Assembly (NCBI GenBank): GCA_035495555.1
Contig: DATJFQ010000041.1
Coordinates: 1-64,000 of the forward strand
Direction of reading: 5' to 3'
From: DATJFQ01 sp035495555
GTDB taxonomy: Bacteria; Acidobacteriota; Vicinamibacteria; Vicinamibacterales; 2-12-FULL-66-21
DNA length: 64,000 bases
Below, one piece after another: positions 39,778 to 47,753 of this stretch (the first letter of the stretch is position 1; every line of letters begins with the position of its first letter). Below the pieces are notes generated by a model that had not been told where the DNA came from, searched no databases, and worked only from the letters and a program-made list of their open reading frames with translations. A program made the translations under genes and the position numbers.

Positions 39778-41495
39778 ACGGCCTCGGCGTCTCACCGGGC
39801 GTAGGGATCGGCCGCGCGCTGGTGGTCACGCGCGGCGCGCGCGATCTGCGTTTCCGGATTCCCGAACGGCGCGTCGACGCAGAACTCGCCAGCCTGCATC
39901 AGGCGCGCGCGCGCGCGCGCGAGCAGCTCCAGCGGATCAAAGCGCGCATCGAGCAGGCGTCAGGCGCCGGCCACGCCTACATGTTCGACGCGCAGATTCT
40001 CATGCTCGACGACCCCATGCTCGTCGATCGTGCGGCGGCGATCATCCGCGACGAACATCTGAACGCGCCGTCGGCGCTTCGGCGCGCCCTCGACGAGATC
40101 AGCGCCGTCTTCGACGACGTCGAGGACTCGTATCTCCGCGAGCGCAAAGGCGACGTCGAGGACGTCGTGGGCCGCCTGGAGATGAACCTGCGGAACACCG
40201 GCGATCCGGCCGATCTCTTCAAAGATCTCGAGGGGCCGCTCGTCCTGGTCGCGGACGAACTGAGTCCGTCGATCGTGGCGCAGCTCGACTGGCAGCGGCT
40301 CGCCGCGTTCGTCACCGACGCCGGGAGCTGGACGTATCACACCGCGATCCTCGCGAGATCGCTGCACGTGCCGGCCGTGGCCGGGCTGCGGCACGCCAGC
40401 GCGGTCGTCGCGCCCGGAGCCCTGATCGCCGTCGACGGCGTATCCGGCGACGTGCTCGTCGATCCGGGACCGGAGGCCCTGGCCGAACTCGAGGCCCGCT
40501 CGAAAAAACGCCGCGCCTACGAGCGCTCGCTCGCTGAATATCGCGACCTGCCGTCGATAACCCTTGACGGCACCCACATGCGGATTGAAGCGAACGTCGA
40601 GATCCCCGAAGAAGCCGCGCGAGCAAAGGAACGGGGCGCGGAAGGGATCGGTCTGTACCGATCGGAGTTCCTGCTCGCCGGCACGTCCGCCGCAAGTCTG
40701 GACGAAGAGGCGCAATACGCCGTTTATCGGCGATTGATCGAGGGCATGAGCGGCGGCCGCGTGACCGTCCGAACGTTCGACGTCACTGAGTCGCAGCTCG
40801 GGCTTCCCGGTCACCCCGAAGGAAGCCGCTCACCGCTCGGGCTTCGCGGCCTCCGGCTCAGCCTCTCGTTCGACGCGCTGTTTCAGGCGCAGCTTCGCGC
40901 GCTGCTGCGGGCAGCGTCGCACGGGCCGCTCCGGATCATGTTTCCGTTCGTCACCGGGATCGAAGAGCTGCGCGCGGCGAAAACCGTCGTGGCTCACGCG
41001 GCGGAGGAGCTGCGCGCGACGGGCATCTCGGTTCCCGACGTGCCGATCGGGATCATGATCGAGGTGCCGTCGGCCGCGCTGACGATCGACCTGCTCGCCG
41101 AAGAGGCGGATTTCTTCAGCATCGGGACAAACGATCTGATTCAGTACTGCCTGGCAGTCGATCGCACCGACGACCGTGTCTCGAGAATGTACGAGCCTCT
41201 GCATCCCGCGATCCTTCGCGTGCTCCGCCACGTGGCGCGCGGCGCGCGACGGCGCGGCGTGCCCGTGTCCGTCTGCGGCGAGATGGCGGCCGACCCGGTG
41301 CTGCTGCCGCTGCTGGCGGGCCTGGGGCTCCGTGAATTCAGCATGAATCCGGCAGCGATCCCGCTGGCGAAGCAGGTCGTGCGGGGCATGCGGATTTCCG
41401 AGACGGCGCGGCTCGCGAGCCGCGCGCTCAAGGCCGCCACCGCGGCGGACGTCGAACGAACGCTGGCGGAATTCCTTTCGCCGGCCCGGACGTGA
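39768..41495 (+). CDS. ptsI: phosphoenolpyruvate-protein phosphotransferase (PTS enzyme I), divergent
   Basis: EI transfers phosphate from PEP to HPr. The 575-residue protein has the N-terminal HPr-binding region, phosphorylated His191 in GSWTYHTAILARSLHVPAV, and PEP-site residues in GLYRSEFLLAG, GIMIEVPSAA, SIGTNDLIQYCLAVDR and the Cys of VSVCGEMAADP. One oddity: where EI proteins have the motif D-x-G-G-D-K after the PEP-binding Arg, this one reads RTFDVTESQLGLPGHP. The rest of the active site looks complete, so it is probably functional, perhaps with altered PEP handling. Confidence 0.92.
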   Translation: MVLNGLGVSPGVGIGRALVVTRGARDLRFRIPERRVDAELASLHQARARAREQLQRIKARIEQASGAGHAYMFDAQILMLDDPMLVDRAAAIIRDEHLNAPSALRRALDEISAVFDDVEDSYLRERKGDVEDVVGRLEMNLRNTGDPADLFKDLEGPLVLVADELSPSIVAQLDWQRLAAFVTDAGSWTYHTAILARSLHVPAVAGLRHASAVVAPGALIAVDGVSGDVLVDPGPEALAELEARSKKRRAYERSLAEYRDLPSITLDGTHMRIEANVEIPEEAARAKERGAEGIGLYRSEFLLAGTSAASLDEEAQYAVYRRLIEGMSGGRVTVRTFDVTESQLGLPGHPEGSRSPLGLRGLRLSLSFDALFQAQLRALLRAASHGPLRIMFPFVTGIEELRAAKTVVAHAAEELRATGISVPDVPIGIMIEVPSAALTIDLLAEEADFFSIGTNDLIQYCLAVDRTDDRVSRMYEPLHPAILRVLRHVARGARRRGVPVSVCGEMAADPVLLPLLAGLGLREFSMNPAAIPLAKQVVRGMRISETARLASRALKAATAADVERTLAEFLSPART

Positions 41496-41522
41496 CCTGA
41501 CCTGTCACGCCAAGGAGTCATA

Positions 41523-41876
41523 GTGAACGACATCACGAAAGTCGAGAAACCGTGGGGCTACGAGCTGCACTGGGCGAAAACGGACCGGTACGTCGGCAAG
41601 CTGATTCACGTCACCGCCGGTCATGCGCTCAGCCTCCAGTACCACAATCTGAAGGACGAAACGATTTTTCTCTGGTCCGGCCGCATGCTGTTCGAGATCA
41701 AGGAGGGGGAGCAGCTCGTGGCGCGCGAGATGGTGCCGGGGCAGGCCGTCCATGTGACGCCGAAGACGGTCCACCGCATGACCGCGATCACCGACTGCGA
41801 CATTTTCGAAGTGTCGACCCCCGAATTGCACGACGTGGTGCGTCTCGAGGACCGCTACGGCCGCCAATCCACGTAA
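41523..41876 (+). CDS. cupin-domain protein, mannose-6-phosphate isomerase type II-like
   Basis: The 117-residue single cupin has motif 1 VTAGHALSLQYHNLKDETIFLWSG divided over residues 31-54 and motif 2 PGQAVHVTPKTVHRMTA near 72-88, with metal-binding His/Glu positions kept. The opening VEKPWGYELHWAKT is typical of the C-terminal domain of mannose-1-phosphate guanylyltransferase/isomerase, here free-standing. Start is GTG at 41523 with Shine-Dalgarno AAGGAG. Substrate unknown; a sugar phosphate is plausible. Confidence 0.82.
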   Translation: MNDITKVEKPWGYELHWAKTDRYVGKLIHVTAGHALSLQYHNLKDETIFLWSGRMLFEIKEGEQLVAREMVPGQAVHVTPKTVHRMTAITDCDIFEVSTPELHDVVRLEDRYGRQST

Positions 41877-41936
41877 ACCCGGGCCGCAGGGCCACGGCAG
41901 TCGCGCGACGAGCGCTCGGCTTTCCGCCTCTGAATT

Positions 41937-41954
41937 CCGCCGCGGGCGCGGCGG
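41937..41954 (+). other. GC-rich hairpin in the ssb leader
   Basis: CCGCCGC and GCGGCGG form a perfect 7-bp stem with a GGGC loop, 21 nt before the ssb ATG. There is no T-run, so it is unlikely to be a terminator. It could affect ssb translation. Confidence 0.4.
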
Positions 41955-41975
41955 TTCACCGAAAGGACGACAGCG

Positions 41976-42416
41976 ATGGGTAGTGTGAACAAGGTGATCC
42001 TGGTAGGCAATCTTGGGCGCGACGCCGAACTGCGGTACACGCCTGGAGGCGCTCCGGTCGCAACGCTGAACCTGGCGACCACCGAAGTGTGGAACGACAA
42101 GGGCGGCCAGAAGCAGGAAAAAACGGAGTGGCACCGCATCGTGCTCTGGGGAAAATCTGCGGAGAGCCTGTCCGAGTATCTCGTCAAGGGCAAGCAGATC
42201 TACGTCGAGGGCCGCCTGCAGACGCGCCAGTGGGACGACAAGGACGGCAATAAACGCTACACCACCGAAATCCGCGGCGATCGGATCGTCCTGCTGGGCG
42301 GCGGCGGTGGTGGCGGGATGGGTGGTCAGCGCCGCGCGGCGTCGACCGGCGGCGAACACATGGAGCCGATGGGAGAACCCGTCAGCGAACTCACCGACGA
42401 CGATATTCCGTTCTGA
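41976..42416 (+). CDS. ssb: single-stranded DNA-binding protein
   Basis: SSB protects and organises single-stranded DNA in replication and repair. The 146-residue protein has the OB fold (VNKVILVGNLGRDAELRYTPGG near residues 3-24, WHRIVLWGKSAE near 49-60), a short Gly-rich linker and the acidic C-terminal tip DDDIPF that docks partner proteins. Shine-Dalgarno AAAGGA precedes the ATG. It is monocistronic and not next to rpsF or rpsR. Confidence 0.97.
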   Translation: MGSVNKVILVGNLGRDAELRYTPGGAPVATLNLATTEVWNDKGGQKQEKTEWHRIVLWGKSAESLSEYLVKGKQIYVEGRLQTRQWDDKDGNKRYTTEIRGDRIVLLGGGGGGGMGGQRRAASTGGEHMEPMGEPVSELTDDDIPF

Positions 42417-42448
42417 TCAGCGAGCGGCCTGACGGGCCGCCGCGTGGA

Positions 42449-42540
42449 AGAATACGGAACACAGATTCAGAATACAGAAAGGGGGTTCGAACCCGAGAAC
42501 CCGTTCTGTGTTCTGTGTTCTGTATTCTGAATTCGTTTTC
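42449..42540. repeat. heptad repeat hairpin (TTCTGTG type) between convergent genes
   Basis: Left arm 42449-42480 (AGAATAC, GGAACAC, AGATTCA, GAATACA) is complementary to right heptads TTCTGTG, TTCTGTG, TTCTGTA, TTCTGAA at 42504-42531. The loop holds the palindrome GGGTTCGAACCC. A short T-rich end (GTTTTC) follows on the plus side. Placed between the 3' ends of ssb and cpoB, it may serve both as a terminator. Confidence 0.75.
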
Positions 42541-42543
42541 CCG

Positions 42544-43422
42544 CTACTTGCGATTCAGCCGTTCGAGGGCCTGCTTCGCCAGAATGACCGACATCGTGGT
42601 GTCGGGGTAGTTCTTCACGACCGTTTCGTACGCGCGCTTCGCGAGGTCGACCTGGTTCATGCGCTCGTACGTCTGACCGAGTTTGTAGTACGCCTCGGGC
42701 GCTGACGACGACTGCGGGTATGCGTCGATGACCTGCTGGAGCGCCTGACGTGCGTCGCCATACTTGCCCTGATTGAAGAACGCCTGGCCGATATCGTATT
42801 GCGCTTCGGGCGCGTTCGGATGTCTCGGAAACGCGCGAATGAAGCTCGAGAAACCGTCAATCGCGAGATCGTAGCGTCCCGCCATGTAGTCATCCCGGGC
42901 CGTATCGAACGCCTGTTGCGGGGACTGGCCGACCGACAACGACGAAGGCGGCGCGCTCGCCGACGGCACCGATGCCGGTGCTGCGGCGGCTGGGGTCCCC
43001 GTGTCTCCGCCGGTCGGAGAAGCCGTGGTCGATGTCGTGGGAGGAGAGAGCGGTGCGGACGCAAGGGCCTGCCGCAGCGCGGCGATCTCCTGCGAGACAG
43101 ACGAGACGCGGACGCTCGTGTCGTCCACCTTCTCGCGCAGGACACGGACCGTGTCGCCGATACCGTTCAACGTCAGCGCCTGGTCGGCCATGGCCTTGCG
43201 GTTCGCGCCTGCCTGCTCGTCGAGCTTTGCCGACAGCGCTTTCATCGTATCGCCGAGGTTGCCCAGCATCGCCTGGAGCTGCTGCTGCTGTTCCTGCAGC
43301 ATGCGGATCTCGGCCATGAGCTGCGCGTGTTCCTTGTTCGCCGCCCCGTACGCCGTGCCGGGCGCGAGCAGCGGCAGGACCAGCATGCCGGCGCACAGAA
43401 CAGCAAATCTCTGGATCTTCAT
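42544..43422 (-). CDS. cpoB: Tol-Pal system coordinator CpoB (YbgF)
   Basis: CpoB links outer-membrane constriction by Tol-Pal with septal peptidoglycan synthesis. The 292-residue precursor has a signal peptide (residues 1-26, ending AYGA), an N-terminal coiled-coil trimerisation region rich in Gln (EIRMLQEQQQQLQAML) and a Pro/Ser linker. Three TPRs occupy about 170-290 (AFDTARDDYMAGRYDLAIDG, AQYDIGQAFFNQGKYGDARQ, AYYKLGQTYERMNQVDLAKR). ATG 43422 was chosen for the signal peptide. It is the last gene of the tol operon. Confidence 0.94.
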   Translation of the reverse strand: MKIQRFAVLCAGMLVLPLLAPGTAYGAANKEHAQLMAEIRMLQEQQQQLQAMLGNLGDTMKALSAKLDEQAGANRKAMADQALTLNGIGDTVRVLREKVDDTSVRVSSVSQEIAALRQALASAPLSPPTTSTTASPTGGDTGTPAAAAPASVPSASAPPSSLSVGQSPQQAFDTARDDYMAGRYDLAIDGFSSFIRAFPRHPNAPEAQYDIGQAFFNQGKYGDARQALQQVIDAYPQSSSAPEAYYKLGQTYERMNQVDLAKRAYETVVKNYPDTTMSVILAKQALERLNRK

Positions 43423-43470
43423 AGAAAGACTATAGCGCGGCCCTTCGGGAATCGGACGCGGTCGCCGCAA

Positions 43471-44052
43471 TCATTTGCTCGTGACGACGAAGTGCGCCCG
43501 CCGGTTCTTGGACCACGCCGCCTCGTCGTGGCCGGGATCGAACGGGAATTCCTTCCCGTAGCTGACGGTGCGCAGCCGCTCGGCTGGAATGCCGAGCGAG
43601 ACGAGGTACGTCTTGGCGGCCAGCGCACGTCGCTCGCCGAGCGCGAGGTTGTACTCGGCGGTCCCGCGTTCGTCGCAGTGGCCTTCGATCGTGATCGTCC
43701 ACGTCGGGTACTTCTTCAGAATCTCGGCGTCGCCGTTGAGCGCCTGCTGGCCCTGCGCATCCACATCCGAGCTGTCGAGCGCGAAGAACACCGGCTTGAA
43801 CGGCGAGTTCTTGTTGATCGACTCGAGGTCGCCCGAGGCGAGCGGGTCTTCCGTCACCGCCGGTTCCTGCGGGATCGGGTTCTCGCGTACCGGCTCCGGC
43901 GGGCTCGGTGGACGTTCGCCGGCTGCGGACTCCGTGCTCGCCGGCGGCGGCGGCACCGGGCGCGCGACCGGCGGCTTCTTCTTCCCACACCCGGCCGCCA
44001 CCGCGGCGGCGACCATCAGCACACAGATCGTCAAACGTATGTCAGTTTTCAT
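43471..44052 (-). CDS. pal: peptidoglycan-associated lipoprotein Pal
   Basis: Pal is an outer-membrane lipoprotein that binds peptidoglycan and TolB. The 193-residue precursor has a lipoprotein signal with lipobox VAAGC (Cys near residue 22) and a Pro-rich linker. The OmpA-like domain follows: VFFALDSSDVDAQGQQAL, TITIEGHCDERGTAEYNLALGERRA near residues 110-134, and YGKEFPFDPGHDEAAWSKNRRAHF. The diaminopimelate-binding Asp and Arg are present. ATG 44052 is preferred over 44091 because it gives a proper signal peptide. Confidence 0.96.
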   Translation of the reverse strand: MKTDIRLTICVLMVAAAVAAGCGKKKPPVARPVPPPPASTESAAGERPPSPPEPVRENPIPQEPAVTEDPLASGDLESINKNSPFKPVFFALDSSDVDAQGQQALNGDAEILKKYPTWTITIEGHCDERGTAEYNLALGERRALAAKTYLVSLGIPAERLRTVSYGKEFPFDPGHDEAAWSKNRRAHFVVTSK

Positions 44053-44090
44053 CACTCTACGCAGCCCCTCCGGCGCCCTCAGAGACGCCA

Positions 44091-44122
44091 ACCCGAGAAC
44101 CTGAGAACCCGAGAACCCGATT
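44091..44122. repeat. octad repeat (ACCCGAGA) between tolB and pal
   Basis: Nearly four copies of an 8-bp unit (ACCCGAGA, ACCTGAGA, ACCCGAGA, ACCCGATT) lie in the tolB-pal spacer, and the last one touches the tolB stop codon. The period is 8 bp, unlike the 7-bp arrays elsewhere. Confidence 0.75.
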
Positions 44123-45504
44123 CACCGCGACCAATTCGGATACCCGTTATTGCCTTCCTTCGTGATCTGTCGCAGATCGTTGCCGTCGCGCGCGATCGTG
44201 AAAATCTGTTGCTTCCCGAGCCGCGTCGACGCGAACGCGAGATGGCGGCCGTTGGGCGCGAACGCGGGACTTTCGTTGCTGCCGATCCCGTCGGTGATCC
44301 GCCGCGCCTCGCCGGACGCAAAACTGTAGACCATGATGTCGAACCCGCCGCCGGTCCGCATCGCGTACGCGATCTCGTTGAACGGATCCGGCGACCACGT
44401 CGGACGATCGCAATAGCCGCCGGTCGTCAACCGCTTCTGGCCGGTGCCGTCGGCGTTCATGACATACACCTGGGGATTTCCGGTTCGATCCGACGTCCAC
44501 GCGATCTGGTTTCCCGACGGCGACCACGTCGGCGTCACGTCGATCGCCGGATTGTCCGTCAGCCGATGGACGCCGCTGCCGTCGCGGTTCATCACGTAGA
44601 TTTCCGGATTGCCGTCGCGCGTCGACGTGAAGGCGATCTTCGTTCCGTCGGGCGAAAAGACGGGCAGGTAATTCTGCTTGTTCCAGTTCCCGTTCGCCGG
44701 GGTTTCCATGCGCCCCTCGTAGATGAACGAGACGAAGATGTCCTGATACCCGCGGCGATACGACGTATACGCGATGGATTTCCCATCCGGCGCCCACACT
44801 GGTGTGATGTTGAGCGTGTGCGTCGCGGTGACCCGCCGCTGGTTCGCGCCGTCGTAATCGGAGATGTACACTTCTTTGATCTCGCGGTCGCCGGCCGGTC
44901 CTTTCATCCGTTCGCCGTCGCGGTCGGACGAGAACGTCAGCTTCGTGCGTGCGACGGCGTTCAAACCGATCCACTGCTTGTAGATCTCATCGGCCGCCGT
45001 GTGCGCGTACGCGCGCGGGTTGGCGATGGACCCGCTGTACTCCTTGCCGAATGCGGTGCGGCCCGTCTGCACGTCGATCACGCGGACCTGCACGGCAACG
45101 CCATTGCCGGTCTTGCGAACGCTGCCGACGACGAGCGCGTTGGCGCCGAACTCCTTGTACTTGTCGATCGGGATCTGGTCGATGGACGTGGCTCTGGGAA
45201 CCGTCGCGAGCACGTCCCTGGCGATCATGTAGAACTCGCGCTCGTAGGCGAGATCGTCGGACAGCACGTCGCCCATCGTTTTCGCCGCCGCCGTCGTCTC
45301 TGCGTCGTTGGACATCGCGATGAACGGCAGGACCGCGACCTTGGGCGGGACGCCCGGCGTGCCGTTGATCGTCATGCGCACCTCGCTCTGCTGCTGCGAC
45401 GACGCGGGCGGCTGCGCAGTGCCGGCCGGCGGTTGCTGCGCGAGCAGCGTCAACGAGGTGAGCGCCGCCGCCCCCGCGAGGAGAAGAACTGTTCGTGTCA
45501 TCAT
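44122..45504 (-). CDS. tolB: Tol-Pal system beta-propeller protein TolB
   Basis: TolB is a periplasmic protein that shuttles between Pal and TolA. The 460-residue precursor begins with a signal peptide (residues 1-22, LTLLA). An N-terminal alpha/beta domain follows (VAVLPFIAMSNDAETTAAAK), then a six-bladed propeller with repeated WAPDGKSIAYTS, FSPDGTKIAFTS, WSPSGNQIAWTS and FAPNGRHLAFAS. ATG 45504 (or 45501) starts it. The gap to the upstream tolA-like gene is 19 nt. Confidence 0.96.
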   Translation of the reverse strand: MMTRTVLLLAGAAALTSLTLLAQQPPAGTAQPPASSQQQSEVRMTINGTPGVPPKVAVLPFIAMSNDAETTAAAKTMGDVLSDDLAYEREFYMIARDVLATVPRATSIDQIPIDKYKEFGANALVVGSVRKTGNGVAVQVRVIDVQTGRTAFGKEYSGSIANPRAYAHTAADEIYKQWIGLNAVARTKLTFSSDRDGERMKGPAGDREIKEVYISDYDGANQRRVTATHTLNITPVWAPDGKSIAYTSYRRGYQDIFVSFIYEGRMETPANGNWNKQNYLPVFSPDGTKIAFTSTRDGNPEIYVMNRDGSGVHRLTDNPAIDVTPTWSPSGNQIAWTSDRTGNPQVYVMNADGTGQKRLTTGGYCDRPTWSPDPFNEIAYAMRTGGGFDIMVYSFASGEARRITDGIGSNESPAFAPNGRHLAFASTRLGKQQIFTIARDGNDLRQITKEGNNGYPNWSR

Positions 45505-45523
45505 CGCTGTCTGGATTGAAAGG

Positions 45524-46306
45524 TCACCGTCGGTATTGAAAAACGAGATGCACCGTGAGGTGATCTCCCGTGAACTGCGCCGGCAGCGGCGGCAATTGGC
45601 GCGTCGTGATCACGGCGCGCTGCGACGCCAGATCGAGGAGTTGCGAAACGGTCGACTGCTCGACGGCCACGTCGCGGATCGTGCCGTCGCGATTGATCGT
45701 GAACTTCACCTGGTTGGTGCCGTCCTGCCCCTGGTTCGAACGCCAGTTCGCCTGAATCAGCCTTGACATCGTGAGCAGATACTCGGGGCAGCAGAAGTTC
45801 TGGATGTCGGTATAGGCCGCGCCGCCGCCCCCGCCGCCCGTGGCAAGACCGCCGAACTTCGTCTGCGAACCGCCGGTCTCGACGCGCGCGCTCCCTTCCT
45901 TGACCTCGGCACCGCGCGTCGGGGTGCGGCCGTGCAACTGCGCTTCGGTCTTTTCGGGCGCGGTTTTGGCGGGCGCTTTCGGCTGCGGCTTCGCCGTCTT
46001 CAGCGGTTCGACCATCTCCGGCTTGGCGAGCGCCGGCGGCGCCTGCAACTGCGGTTTTGCGGTCGGGGGCGCCGCTTCCTGTACTGGCCGGTCAGCAATC
46101 TGATTCCGGCCCTGCATCGGGCCAGGCGCGCCGCCAAGCTGAATCGTCATCACCGGAGTCTGGTCGTCCTGGTGTCCCCATGACGAGGGCACGAAGGCGA
46201 TGGCGAGCAGAATGACCGCGTGCAGCGCGAACGAGAGCAGCACCAGGCGTCCGAGGCGGCTCGCCTCGTGCGACCGATCGATCAGGATCTCGGTGACCGC
46301 GTCCAT
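45524..46306 (-). CDS. tolA: TolA / TonB-family energy transducer
   Basis: The 260-residue protein has one membrane helix at about residues 19-40, a long Pro/Ala/Lys linker spanning the periplasm (PALAKPEMVEPLKTAKPQPK), and a TonB/TolA C-terminal domain near 165-260 (QANWRSNQGQDGTNQVKFTI, GTIRDVAVEQSTVSQLLDLA). The gene position inside tolQRAB-pal favours TolA over TonB. An unusual Gly6 run (GGGGGG) precedes the domain. The start codon overlaps the tolR stop. Confidence 0.88.
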   Translation of the reverse strand: MDAVTEILIDRSHEASRLGRLVLLSFALHAVILLAIAFVPSSWGHQDDQTPVMTIQLGGAPGPMQGRNQIADRPVQEAAPPTAKPQLQAPPALAKPEMVEPLKTAKPQPKAPAKTAPEKTEAQLHGRTPTRGAEVKEGSARVETGGSQTKFGGLATGGGGGGAAYTDIQNFCCPEYLLTMSRLIQANWRSNQGQDGTNQVKFTINRDGTIRDVAVEQSTVSQLLDLASQRAVITTRQLPPLPAQFTGDHLTVHLVFQYRR

Positions 46307-46773
46307 CAGCGCTGGTTCACAGGACGCGTCGCCATCCCGACGTGCTCGACGCCCGCTTCCTTGAGTTTGTCGGTCACCGTCATGAAATCCTGAATCGTGA
46401 TGCTCGCGTCCGCGCGGACGAACACGTTTTTCTCCGACTGGTTCAGCAGCGCCTGCTTCATGCGCTCCTGCAGGATGTCCACGCGAACAGGATCGTCGTT
46501 GATCTGCACGACGCGCGTGGTGGGGAAGTCCTTCGGGATGGTGAGATAGATCGGTTTGGTCAGCGGCGCGACGGCACGCCGCGCCTGCGGCAGGTTGACC
46601 GCGAGCCCCTGCGTCATCATCGGCGCCGTCACCATGAAGATGATGAGGAGCACGAGCATCACGTCGACGAGCGGGACGACGTTGATCTCGGCGAGCGATG
46701 TCGCGACGCGCGCGCTGCGGCCGCGGCGTTGACGACCGCCCCCCGACGCGCCCGCGGCCTGCACCTTCGGCAT
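46306..46773 (-). CDS. tolR: Tol-Pal protein TolR (ExbD family)
   Basis: TolR forms the proton channel with TolQ. The 155-residue protein has one membrane helix near residues 30-50 (NVVPLVDVMLVLLIIFMVTAPMM in two overlapping parts), with the channel Asp in VPLVDVMLV, and a periplasmic domain with LTIPKDFPTTRVVQIND-like strands. Start and stop overlap the neighbouring tol genes by 1 nt each, so the operon is tightly coupled. Confidence 0.95.
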   Translation of the reverse strand: MPKVQAAGASGGGRQRRGRSARVATSLAEINVVPLVDVMLVLLIIFMVTAPMMTQGLAVNLPQARRAVAPLTKPIYLTIPKDFPTTRVVQINDDPVRVDILQERMKQALLNQSEKNVFVRADASITIQDFMTVTDKLKEAGVEHVGMATRPVNQR

Positions 46774-47531
46774 CAGGTGAAGTTCCTCTCGGAAATGTTC
46801 AGGAACTCGAGGGAAAAATCGTCCATTTCGGCCGCGAACTCCTTCACGCGATTCGTGAAGTGGTTATAGAAATAGACGGCTGGAATCGCCGCGAAGAGGC
46901 CCGCAGCGGTCGCGATCAGCGCTTCGGCGATTCCCGGCGCGACGACGGCAAGACTCGTCGACCCCTGCGTGCCGATGTTCTGAAACGCGTAAATGATGCC
47001 CCACACGGTGCCGAACAGCCCGATGAACGGCGTGATGCTCGCGGTCGTCGCGAGAAACGGAATGTGCTTCTCCAGCTTGCCAACCTCCATCGTCGTCGCG
47101 CGCAGCAGCGCCCGATCGACCGCATCAACGCTCTTGAGCGTAGGACGCGTGGCAACGGCGGTTGGCTTGGCGGTGTCCGCCTCGCCGCGTGACGAGCGCA
47201 ATTGCGAGTTCAGCTCGGCATAGCCGGACTGAAAGATCCCGACCAGCGGGCTCTCGGAGACGCTCGGGCAGATCGACTGCACTTCGGAAAACTTCGTGCT
47301 CTTCCGGAAGACCTGCAGGAACGTCGACGTCTTGCTCTCCGCGCGGCGGAACTGCCACAGCTTGTAGAGAATGACGCCCCAGGAAATCGCGGAAAAGATC
47401 AGCAGGATGAGCAGGACGCTCTTCGCCAGCAGCGTGGCGTGCGCGATCAGTTCGAAGAAGTTGATGCCGCCGGTCCCAGTATCCGGCGCTCCCTGCGCCT
47501 GCAGCGCAAGGAAAAACGCGTCTAGTCGCAA
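46773..47531 (-). CDS. tolQ: Tol-Pal protein TolQ (ExbB family)
   Basis: TolQ is the polytopic motor subunit. The 252-residue protein has three membrane helices: about 35-55 (LLILLIFSAISWGVILYKLW), about 150-175 (ATTASITPFIGLFGTVWGII) and about 190-215 (APGIAEALIATAAGLFAAIPA). The GLFGTVWG and EALIATAAGLFAAIPAV motifs are typical of TolQ/ExbB. Start is TTG at 47531 with Shine-Dalgarno GGAGG 4 nt upstream. It is the first gene of tolQRAB-pal-cpoB. Confidence 0.95.
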   Translation of the reverse strand: MRLDAFFLALQAQGAPDTGTGGINFFELIAHATLLAKSVLLILLIFSAISWGVILYKLWQFRRAESKTSTFLQVFRKSTKFSEVQSICPSVSESPLVGIFQSGYAELNSQLRSSRGEADTAKPTAVATRPTLKSVDAVDRALLRATTMEVGKLEKHIPFLATTASITPFIGLFGTVWGIIYAFQNIGTQGSTSLAVVAPGIAEALIATAAGLFAAIPAVYFYNHFTNRVKEFAAEMDDFSLEFLNISERNFT

Positions 47532-47694
47532 TCGTCCTCCCGTATGTAGCCGGGGGGCTTCGCCCCTCCCTCGCCCCTCGTATACACGGCTCGTTTTGCC
47601 GCTTCCGCTGCCGGTTCAGCCGTCCGGGCGGACGGCGCGATCCCAAACCGGAACCAGGGCGCCCGCACCGCTGGGACGAATGCGGACGGCCGGG

Positions 47695-47723
47695 AGCGTA
47701 TCACGTGGCTCATCTACTGTCAA
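47695..47723 (-). promoter_or_regulatory. sigma-70 promoter for the tol operon
   Basis: On the minus strand TTGACA (47718-47723) is separated by exactly 17 bp from TACGCT (47695-47700). Transcription would start near 47688, giving a leader of about 155 nt that contains the hairpin GGGGC-GAA-GCCCC close to the tolQ Shine-Dalgarno sequence. Confidence 0.6.
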
Positions 47724-47753
47724 ACATCTGATAAGATTGTACTTCCGCTCGCG

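Noticed and set aside
42481..42494. tRNA fragment (T-arm-like GGTTCGAACC)
   Set aside because: It is just a palindrome in a hairpin loop; no acceptor, D or anticodon arms surround it.
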